Source of the DNA: Bacteroidales bacterium
GTDB lineage: Bacteria; Bacteroidota; Bacteroidia; Bacteroidales; UBA932
NCBI GenBank assembly: GCA_017962375.1
Contig: JAGCVJ010000004.1
Location: 1-51,700, forward strand
DNA length: 51,700 nucleotides
Reading direction: 5' to 3'
Shown: in pieces, positions 33,053 through 39,854 of the stretch
Numbering within the stretch: the first letter of the stretch is position 1
How the letters are laid out: each line of letters opens with the position of its first letter
Translations under genes and position numbers: made by a program
Notes under the pieces: generated by a model
Seen by the model: only the letters and a program-made list of their open reading frames with translations
Told to the model about the DNA's origin: nothing
Database searches by the model: none

Positions 33053-34444
33053 CTATGGGTTGATTCTTGGTGTATTTGTAAGTATTTCTCTCATCAATTC
33101 AGTAGAGGTTTTTAGATCCTCTTCGGAATAGGTGTAAGGGCTATCAGCAGGGTGGTCAATCTTGTTTCTAATAAGAGTTGTAAGTGAAGAATAGGTTGTA
33201 CTGCCATTGTATGTTATCCTTTCATGTACAGCCCTGTTATATTGAGGCGTTGAAACTATAAAGTCATCGCATGTCTTAATGTGTTGATTTGAACAGTATC
33301 TTGCTTGAATTTCTCCATACAGAGCAATGTGATAATCAACCGAATAGATTCCGAAAGCTTTATAATTGATTTCTGCAGCTGTAATAGTCGGAAGAAGGAA
33401 AGGTTGCCTTATCTCATTAGATTCAATCTTGCCATTATTGTCGTGAAGAACGATAACGAGTGTGTTTTCAGCATCACTAAGTGCGGATTCCAGAAGGAAA
33501 TCTGAATGCGAAGCAAAAAACAATTGGACACGAAGGGAGCCATCCCCATTTCGAAACAAATCTTGATAATAATTAAGTATTTTCTTTTGCCATTTTGGGT
33601 GCATGCTAAGTTCCGGTTCGTCAATATATACTGTCGCACCATCCAATTGGTTAACATTCCTTAGAAGATAGATTCCCCTGAAAACTATTTGTTTTTCTCC
33701 AGTACTAAGCGAATCGATAGATATTTCTTTATTGTGTTTTTTAAAAATAATCCTCTTCTCACCATCTACTGTTTTGACCTGATCATATTCAAGTTCATCA
33801 AAGAAGCCATTAATAGCCTCTTTAAAACGATACATCCTTGATGATGGGTAGAAGGTAGTCCATGGATTTGCAGCACCGTCATTTTGAATACCTCTTTGCA
33901 TATAATCTTCAGCATCCATTATATCAACATCAACAATAAGTTGCTTTAGATCAGTAAAGTCGTTATTTTCGTCAACTTGATATTTGCTATCATCCAGCAC
34001 GGATGTTGAAGAAGATTTGATAGGTTTTGCAATAAAGTCAGAACGAGCTTTTGATAAAACACAGCCATAGTGACGCAGATCGTCCTTGTCCTTCTCGGCA
34101 TCCTGTGGATTATTGCTTCGGTCACGGGCGAGATTCGTCCCCTCTCCAGTAGATAAATTGGTTCTTTTATACCAACTGCTCGGAGGATTGGAATATCCAG
34201 TACCGTCAAATTTTGAAGCAACATAATTGTGCCCATCTACCGAATATTCTATACATTCAAAAGGAGCCAGACTCCCTCCATTAAGAAAGCTAGATAACTG
34301 ATGTAAGATAGTAGATTTTCCAGTTCCGTTCTCTCCAGCGAAAACGATAGTTGAATATGCCTTATCTGTATGATGATTAACAAAATCCAATGATAAATTG
34401 CCCATTATCTGGTCGTCTTTCCAAGTTATCTTTCTAATTAGCAT
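33053..34444 (-). CDS. AAA ATPase with C-terminal HEPN-like R-x4-H motif
   Basis: The 463-residue protein has an SMC/ABC-like ATPase: Walker A GENGTGKST (37-45), signature SLSTGEKQIVF, Walker B TVYIDEPELSMHP and a following ASHSDFLL histidine switch. After the ATPase the last 60 residues contain TLIRNKIDHP (R426, N427, H431), the R-N-x3-H pattern of HEPN ribonucleases, followed by a helical EEDLKTSTELMREIL. Such ATPase-HEPN pairings occur in phage-defence toxins such as PrrC and relatives. The neighbour upstream is a second ATPase, and a CBASS operon is divergent. Codon use is AT-rich compared with core genes. A defence role is likely but unproved. Confidence 0.72.
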   Translation of the reverse strand: MLIRKITWKDDQIMGNLSLDFVNHHTDKAYSTIVFAGENGTGKSTILHQLSSFLNGGSLAPFECIEYSVDGHNYVASKFDGTGYSNPPSSWYKRTNLSTGEGTNLARDRSNNPQDAEKDKDDLRHYGCVLSKARSDFIAKPIKSSSTSVLDDSKYQVDENNDFTDLKQLIVDVDIMDAEDYMQRGIQNDGAANPWTTFYPSSRMYRFKEAINGFFDELEYDQVKTVDGEKRIIFKKHNKEISIDSLSTGEKQIVFRGIYLLRNVNQLDGATVYIDEPELSMHPKWQKKILNYYQDLFRNGDGSLRVQLFFASHSDFLLESALSDAENTLVIVLHDNNGKIESNEIRQPFLLPTITAAEINYKAFGIYSVDYHIALYGEIQARYCSNQHIKTCDDFIVSTPQYNRAVHERITYNGSTTYSSLTTLIRNKIDHPADSPYTYSEEDLKTSTELMREILTNTPRINP

Positions 34445-34576
34445 ACTCTTATATTTTTATGTGTTTGCCTCCTTAGTCTCCCATCCTTCATTAAAATAAT
34501 GGGGAATAAGTTTGATTATCGGCCAGTTACATTATTTCATTGATTGTTGATTTCGCCAATGGAATGAGTGTTTTCC

Positions 34577-35857
34577 CTATTGTATTGGATCATTAACCAT
34601 AAAAGGAATGGCACCATAAAGGCCATTGACATAATTCTTTTGATAATTGGAATCACTCCGTGGGGCATGACCCAATTTATCAGTTGCCCTCATCATAGGA
34701 TAGAGCACGCTGCATTCACTGTGGTTTTTTTCTACAAACCAAATCTGATCTCGACGGAAAAGACGGTTGGAGAGAAGATGGGTATTATGTGTGGTGAATA
34801 TCAACTGCGCTCCATGAGGGTTTTGGGAAGAATTGTTAAAAATCTGAATTAGCCGCCACGATAGAAGAGGGTGCATTTGCGAATCAAGTTCATCAATAAC
34901 GAGAACACGTCCATTTTGGAGCGCCTCTAAAATTGGACCTGTCAGATTAAAAATCTTGTTCGTCCCGGCTGATTCATTCTCATCAAGATCAAGAGAACGA
35001 TTTCCAACGGCGTGTCCATCTTTTTCATACACAATATGCATTGATGAGACCTCAATGATACTTCGCCCCCTGAACTGCTCTATCAGTTCTGAAGGGAAGC
35101 CCTGAGGAAAAGCGATTTTTTCGAACTCCACTTTCTTGGTTTCAAACTCATCAAACCCCAAATTCATATTCCGAAGGAACTCTTTGGCAAGTATTCTATA
35201 TTGCTCATTCTCGTGAACCAGACGCCTTGTGTAACCAGCATAATCAGAGCCTTCAATGCCAGAGAGAACTCGAATCTCGTTTTGAAACAAAGCGATTACG
35301 CTATTTGATAGCGTACCACCTAATTGCCCAACCAGAGAAAGGAATAGCCTATTCTTGTTCAGGTTAACTGTAATACCGAACCCTTCTTGAAAACCTACGG
35401 GACTGATTTCCAACTGATCACCATCACGCGAAAAGAGTGTCTTCCCTGATTTCCTGGGAGACTTCAAATGCAGCCATTCCTTTGTTATAGATGAACGTAG
35501 ATACTCAAATCCATACGTGTAGGTTGTCTTATCTAGAATACTATATAATACAGCCTCGAGTTTTGTGGGGCGTGGCTTTTCATTGGTCAGTAGGAAAGGA
35601 TCGTAAGGAAGATCCTCATTTTCGTTGAGCTTAACTGACTGGACAATAATACGCCTCATTGTGCTGATGGCTCGGAGAAAGTTTGTTTTACCGCTAGAAT
35701 TGGCGCCATAGAAAGATACGACGTTCAATACTTTACTGTTTCCAATATCTGTAAATGCACCTTCAATGTTATCGCGAAGGCCATTGGATGCGGAAAGGTC
35801 GAGCGTCATTTCCCGCCCAAAAGAACGGTAGTTATCTACGGTAAATCTCAAAAGCAT
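34577..35857 (-). CDS. RloA/AbiLi-like AAA ATPase
   Basis: The 426-residue protein has Walker A GANSSGKTN (51-59), a recognisable start LLRFTVDNYRSFGREMTLDL, Walker B VLVIDELDSQMHP and THNTHLLS, and ends with RSDSNYQKNYVNGLYGAIPF. This is the AAA_15/RloA-AbiLi type found in restriction and abortive-infection loci. RloA is usually followed by RloB; here the next gene is instead the ATPase-HEPN-like gene, 132 bases on. That gap shows no TAnnTTTG promoter, so the two are probably one transcript, driven by the box at 35880-35887. Confidence 0.75.
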   Translation of the reverse strand: MLLRFTVDNYRSFGREMTLDLSASNGLRDNIEGAFTDIGNSKVLNVVSFYGANSSGKTNFLRAISTMRRIIVQSVKLNENEDLPYDPFLLTNEKPRPTKLEAVLYSILDKTTYTYGFEYLRSSITKEWLHLKSPRKSGKTLFSRDGDQLEISPVGFQEGFGITVNLNKNRLFLSLVGQLGGTLSNSVIALFQNEIRVLSGIEGSDYAGYTRRLVHENEQYRILAKEFLRNMNLGFDEFETKKVEFEKIAFPQGFPSELIEQFRGRSIIEVSSMHIVYEKDGHAVGNRSLDLDENESAGTNKIFNLTGPILEALQNGRVLVIDELDSQMHPLLSWRLIQIFNNSSQNPHGAQLIFTTHNTHLLSNRLFRRDQIWFVEKNHSECSVLYPMMRATDKLGHAPRSDSNYQKNYVNGLYGAIPFMVNDPIQ

Positions 35858-35879
35858 GCTTGTGTCCTAGTTTAGATAG

Positions 35880-36013
35880 CAAATATAGTAATTATAACGA
35901 CACGTTGTAACACTATTGAGGTTTTTGCTCAAAAAATGACAATTTGTCAGGAATGCTCAATTTTCAACAAGACAATAGTGCAACAATGTCAGGGTTGTTG
36001 TGCAAAATTGAGC
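35880..36013. promoter_or_regulatory. Divergent control region between the ATPase pair and CBASS
   Basis: A TATATTTG box on the minus strand (35880-35887) drives the ATPase pair. Beyond it are nested dyads: a 13-base palindrome TGACAATTTGTCA (35937-35949), and a long inverted repeat whose arms are GCTCAATTTT...AACAA at 35955-35970 and its complement at 35996-36013, enclosing a smaller GACA/TGTC pair. A further GCTCAA copy is at 35926. No clear -7 box was found for the CBASS side, so it may be controlled through these dyads. Confidence 0.5.
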
Positions 36014-36063
36014 AATATCAACCAGTGGAACAGTATTTGACATTTTTATCATAAACTAAAAAT

Positions 36064-36879
36064 ATGAATAGTGTTAAAAATAACAATCATCCGATTGATT
36101 CGGACACCCGGTCTTTAATATCGACAAGATATAAGACCATCACGAAAGCCGTGAATGGAGATTTTTGGGATACTAACTCAGAGACAGCCCATAGTAGGTA
36201 TGTGGGATCATACGGGCGCGGCACTGCTATCGATGTTAGTGACCTTGATGTGCTCATCGAACTTCCAAATGAAGAGTATGACCATTTTGCCTCTCTGACC
36301 AGAAATGGACCATCAAGGCTATTGCAAGCAGTAAAAAGGGCGATTCAAGATACTTATCCGAGAACAGATGTGCGCGGAGATGGACAGATTGTGGTTGTTC
36401 AGTTTTCGGATGGTATGAAGTTCGAAATCCTTCCGGCTTTTCGACATTTGAATTATTGGGGGGAATGGGATGGCACATATATCTACCCTGATTCCAACAT
36501 GGGAGGTAATTGGCTTTCAACCAATCCCAAGGCAGAGCAGGATGCTATGGCTCAGAAAAACGGATATTATTATAGCAATGGATTGCTATTTGACACATGT
36601 AAACATATGCGAGCCCTACGTGCAGAGTATTATTCGAGTTATCATCTGTCGGGCATTTTGATTGATTCGTTCGTTTTTTCAGCAATTGGCGGTTGGCACT
36701 GGCTGAAAGAAGGAGAGCAAGGGAGCGGCAACAATGGAATTTCATTTGAGCAGTCTTTACTTGATAAGTATGAACGCACCTGTAGTTGGATGATATCAGC
36801 TCCTGGCAGCGGAATGAAAGTCGACACTTCAAAAGACTGGGATGTTTTGGGTAAGGTTCTTAAAACTATGGCAGAGTAA
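36064..36879 (+). CDS. CBASS CD-NTase (cyclic-oligonucleotide synthase)
   Basis: The 271-residue protein has the nucleotidyltransferase core GSYGRGTAIDVSDLDVLIEL with the catalytic GS (48-49) and D60 and D62, and a third acidic position at E121 in KFEILPAF. The PDSNMGGNW and TNPKAEQDAM segment is the sort found in SLATT-associated CD-NTases. In CBASS the enzyme makes a cyclic nucleotide upon phage infection that opens or activates the effector. The stop overlaps the effector start as TAATG, so the two are coupled. The product nucleotide cannot be told by eye. Confidence 0.88.
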   Translation: MNSVKNNNHPIDSDTRSLISTRYKTITKAVNGDFWDTNSETAHSRYVGSYGRGTAIDVSDLDVLIELPNEEYDHFASLTRNGPSRLLQAVKRAIQDTYPRTDVRGDGQIVVVQFSDGMKFEILPAFRHLNYWGEWDGTYIYPDSNMGGNWLSTNPKAEQDAMAQKNGYYYSNGLLFDTCKHMRALRAEYYSSYHLSGILIDSFVFSAIGGWHWLKEGEQGSGNNGISFEQSLLDKYERTCSWMISAPGSGMKVDTSKDWDVLGKVLKTMAE

Positions 36880-37460
36880 TGGACCAGACGACGAAGAAAT
36901 TGATGCGTCAGATAATGGATGCAGCTGGGAATGTCCTGTACACATATGATGCTCACTGGATAATTGTGAACAGACTAAAAGCCAGGTATACACGTATTAA
37001 AATAACGCAAATCGTATTAACTGCGTTATCGACCGGAGGATTCTTGGCATCATTAATAGCAGGTATTCCTTGGCTTAGCTGGGTTGGAGGTTTTACCTCG
37101 GCAACGGCACTTGGTTTGAACCTATACTCGCTCAATTTCAATATTCCTGCAGACATCAAGAATCACACAGATGCCGCCAATGCTTTATGGGATGTAAGAG
37201 AAGCATACAGAGACCTTATTTCTGATTATAATGATTTGACCAATGATCAGATTCGACAGAGACGGAATAAAATCACTCAGGAAGTCAGTAAAATTAATAA
37301 AATGTATCCAGGAACAGATGAAAAGGCCTTTACGAAAGCACAAAAGATTATCAATAATTATATGTTTACTGACGGTGAGGCTGCAAGAGTCTTTAACGTC
37401 GAGGAAGTAGGCGATAGTGTTGATGACAATAAAAGAACAGGGTGTATTTCCCCTGAATAA
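36879..37460 (+). CDS. SLATT-domain two-TM effector
   Basis: The 193-residue product has two membrane helices (about 41-61 and 64-84), then a helical cytoplasmic domain with HTDAANALWDVREAYRDLI and a final acid-rich tail. This is the SLATT layout (SMODS and SLOG associating two-TM effectors), which acts as a pore or membrane-disrupting effector when bound to the signal. Together with the upstream enzyme it makes a two-gene, type-I-style CBASS; no Cap2/Cap3 or HORMA/TRIP13 genes are present. Confidence 0.88.
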   Translation: MDQTTKKLMRQIMDAAGNVLYTYDAHWIIVNRLKARYTRIKITQIVLTALSTGGFLASLIAGIPWLSWVGGFTSATALGLNLYSLNFNIPADIKNHTDAANALWDVREAYRDLISDYNDLTNDQIRQRRNKITQEVSKINKMYPGTDEKAFTKAQKIINNYMFTDGEAARVFNVEEVGDSVDDNKRTGCISPE

Positions 37461-37523
37461 TCTCTAGATTATGCCTGACTGGCTCCAGAATCCAGTATTG
37501 TTTAACTCAAAATCTTTGAAATC

Positions 37524-37655
37524 ATGGGTGTTAAACCTGGACCGAAAAGAATCGCAAAATCAACAGGGAAACCGGACAGGCGTCAGCGTGACAACAAACT
37601 GACACCAGGGAACACTCCTACGTTGAAACCGCACATCCACAAAAAGGGCGATTAG
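37524..37655 (+). CDS. Small basic protein (43 aa) downstream of CBASS
   Basis: This frame, too short for the usual ORF cut-off, runs from ATG at 37524 to TAG at 37653-37655. It encodes MGVKPGPKRIAKSTGKPDRR followed by QRDNKLTPGNTPTLKPHIHK and KGD. A quarter or more of the residues are Lys/Arg, with several Pro, and it has no hydrophobic segment. No Shine-Dalgarno is visible, which is common in Bacteroidota. It sits between the SLATT gene and the terminator, so it would be co-transcribed. No function is known; a nucleic-acid-binding or regulatory role is only a guess. Confidence 0.5.
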   Translation: MGVKPGPKRIAKSTGKPDRRQRDNKLTPGNTPTLKPHIHKKGD

Positions 37656-37699
37656 AAGATGTCATCCAAGTTTAGGTCATATGGCGGTTAAGAATCATT

Positions 37700-37736
37700 C
37701 AAACATGGCCCTCAATATGGGGTCATGTTTGTTTTA
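37700..37736 (+). terminator. Terminator after the CBASS operon
   Basis: A 12-base stem (37700-37711 with 37720-37731, one G-T pair) followed by TTTTAT ends the CD-NTase/SLATT/small-protein transcript. Confidence 0.75.
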
Positions 37737-37789
37737 TACTCTGTGTATGCTAAATAAAAAATAACCCACTCTGTGTTATCCTGATTTAA

Positions 37790-37921
37790 GTTGACTCCAG
37801 TAGAGCCTGTCCCTGATAGAAGTTGACTCTGGTTTTACATTATTATTGTTATAGGTTGACTTTCGTTGTTATTCATATTTTTGGTTGTCTTCCCAGGTCT
37901 TATCCCGTTCATGGGTTGACT
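37790..37921. repeat. Four GTTGACT motifs at the IS3 left end
   Basis: GTTGACT occurs at 37790, 37822, 37855 and 37915, giving steps of 32, 33 and 60 bases. The copy at 37822 is inside the terminal inverted repeat of the IS3 element, and the one at 37790 lies outside it. They may be transposase sites or a remnant of a second IS end. Confidence 0.55.
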
Positions 37922-38870
37922 GAAAGCAGTAGGCCTGAGGGAGGCCCATAAACGACAAACAAAGTAAAGTATTTTCAGTGATTTCTGAAGCATGCTTTTC
38001 CCTGATAGCTCTCTCCCGATAACCTATCCGGCGCTTTTTTATTTCACTCTCACAGAATGAAGCCATAGCCGGCGTCATCAAGTCTATGCTCATATGAGAC
38101 CGCTCATTATTGTAGAAGTCCACAGCACGAGCCATGGCCGCAATAACTTCCTCAATGCAGGTGAAGCGCATATCCTTTAGAAGTTCGTTCTTCATCGTAT
38201 TGTTGATACGCTCTGCTTGAGGATTGTCTTTAGGATCTCCCGACTCTGTCATGCTGATAAGGATATGGTAGTCTTTCAACTCCTTTACATACTCCGAGCT
38301 GGCATATTGGCAGCCGCGGTCGAAGTGATGTATAAGATTAATGGCCTGCATTCCATCTATTCGTTTCAGAGCCATTTTCAAAGCCTCTAACGGGTAAGCG
38401 GCATCCAAGGTCTGGCCGACACTCCAGCCGATGAAATCCTCGGTATAGGCTGTCTAGGATTAAAGACAGGTAGCAGAACACGTAGTGGCTTTCATCCACC
38501 CAGATGATGATGTATGTAATATCGCTCACCCATAGCTGGTTCGGGGCTGTGGGAATAAAGTCTTTGATGAGGTTGGGATATATAGGGAGCCCATGCGAGG
38601 AGTCCGTTGTGCGTGGTTTGCGTACCTTCATACGCACCTTCAGCTTATGCTTGTTGATGATATCCGCAAACCAGTCGCGGCCTATCGGTTTATTCCCGTT
38701 AAAGTCACGACGGTACATATGCCATAGCTTGATTCCGCCTATTCCCGGATCTTTAGTCCGGATTCCCCTGATGTACTCCAAAGCGAAAGCTTCCCTGACC
38801 GCGCGGGCCAGAACCTTTGATTCATCGTGTTTGTAATAGGCCTGCTACGCCAAACAGTCCGCAAAGATGT
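37869..38870 (-). pseudogene. IS3 OrfB integrase-type transposase, frameshifted
   Basis: Two pieces add up to an IS3 OrfB. The 5' part (38350-38870 region) has GIGGIKLWHMYRRDF, GRDWFADIINKHKLKVRMK and the first Asp in NQLWVSDITYI. The 3' part (37869-38408) has HHFDRGCQYAS with the second Asp and GDPKDNPQAERINNTMKNEL with the Glu of the DDE triad. The frame changes near 38450, so no complete transposase can be made. Confidence 0.85.
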
Positions 38871-38926
38871 TGAACCTCATATCGTTTAGGATCCTTTGCG
38901 TGCAGGTTTTCTAAAGCTTGGCGCCA

Positions 38927-39306
38927 GTTTTTTTTCTGATTGGGATTTTGAACTTGGCTTCGGCTACATTAATGAGTTCTTCATATGCCTCCGCCTTGAT
39001 CTCAGCCTTCGTCAGCTGAGCCCGCAGTTCCTTGAGTTCAGCTTGTAGTTCCTGAATAACCTTTGAAAGTTCAGTATCTGGAACTTCCACCGATAGTTAA
39101 GGAGACGGTTTTAATGTTTTGACTCGTTTCATGGATGCTGCTTGTGGATTCTCTGACACAAAGTTAGCGATCCACTTGCGAATAGTGCTCGAACCTACCT
39201 CCGGAATCAGTTTTGAAAGACGTTTTTTCCCGAAACCGGTCTGCTGATACAGTGTAATCACACGGTTATAGTAGAGTTCCCTTTTTTTTGTTTGATAGAT
39301 AAACAT
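38927..39306 (-). pseudogene. IS3 OrfA, interrupted
   Basis: The first part (39097-39306, 69 aa) has a helix-turn-helix (VITLYQQTGFGKKRLSKLIP and STIRKWIANF). A stop codon cuts it, and the following stretch to about 38927 reads as a coiled coil (VIQELQAELKELRAQLTKAE) that normally continues OrfA. The interruption shows decay. Confidence 0.72.
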
Positions 39307-39348
39307 TGTTACTCGTGTTTATGAGTCAACTTTTTTCAGGGAAAGACA

Positions 39349-39521
39349 AATGGGTCTATTTTTGGTTAGCAGATACAGAACTATGCTACGCAGACAAGAG
39401 GATTCTTCATTAGAATTGCGGCTAAAATTTCTGCTTTTATAGTGCTCCAACATGTCAATTACCAATCGTCAAATCAGTCAAGTCAAATATGCATTATTTT
39501 AATTCAACCAACAGGTCTTTA
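39349..39521. other. Gap without a gene after the IS3 element
   Basis: No open frame or structured element of note was seen between the IS3 end and the promoter at 39522. The stretch is AT-rich and may be remnant island sequence. Confidence 0.5.
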
Positions 39522-39552
39522 TTGTATTTTTTACTCAAGATTTGTATATTTG
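39522..39552 (+). promoter_or_regulatory. Promoter of the barrel-protein operon
   Basis: TTG at 39522-39524 and TATATTTG at 39545-39552 with 20 bases between match the Bacteroidota consensus; the first ATG follows 29 bases later. Confidence 0.65.
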
Positions 39553-39581
39553 CAAAACAAACTTAGTAAACAATAAAATCT

Positions 39582-39854
39582 ATGAAAAAAGTATTTGCCG
39601 TTTTAGCCGTGTTTTTATTAGTAATCGTCATTTCATCTTCTTTCAAATTAAAAGTTGAAGAGCTTGTTCGTTTTTGTCCGAGGTGTGCAAATCCATATGA
39701 TTATGACGATCTAGAGATAGAAACAGATAGCACTCATTTTTACTTTGTTTATACATGCAAGATTTGTGGCTCTGAAGAAACTGTAAAAGCTGATATTTCG
39801 GCTGATTCAAATTCGGTCAAGACACCAGTTTTGAATGAAGATATGGCAAAATAA
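39582..39854 (+). CDS. Small secreted or anchored CxxC protein
   Basis: The 90-residue product starts with a hydrophobic segment (MKKVFAVLAVFLLVIVISSS) that could be a signal peptide or anchor. Two CxxC pairs, FCPRCANPY and YTCKICGSEE, lie 27 residues apart and look like a small zinc ribbon. Its end overlaps the start of the barrel gene by 20 bases, so they are translationally coupled. Function is unknown. Confidence 0.75.
   Translation: MKKVFAVLAVFLLVIVISSSFKLKVEELVRFCPRCANPYDYDDLEIETDSTHFYFVYTCKICGSEETVKADISADSNSVKTPVLNEDMAK

Larger units (their letters stand above)
37808..39348 (-). mobile_element. Degraded IS3-family insertion sequence
   Basis: The ends are TGTCCCTGATAGAAGTTGAC at 37808 and, on the other strand at 39348, TGTCTTTCCCTGAAAAAAGT, which share TGTC, CCTGA and AAGTTGACTC. 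The length of 1541 bases and the orfA/orfB content fit the IS3 family. Both transposase parts are disrupted by frameshifts or stops, and no target duplication is visible. It marks the right border of the defence island. Confidence 0.8.

Noticed and set aside
31986-39512. A 14-bp inverted match (GTTGGTTGAATTAA) at 31986-31999 and 39499-39512 that could be seen as island ends
   Set aside because: In a window of this size and AT content a 14-base match is expected by chance, and the left copy lies inside the IS982 element.
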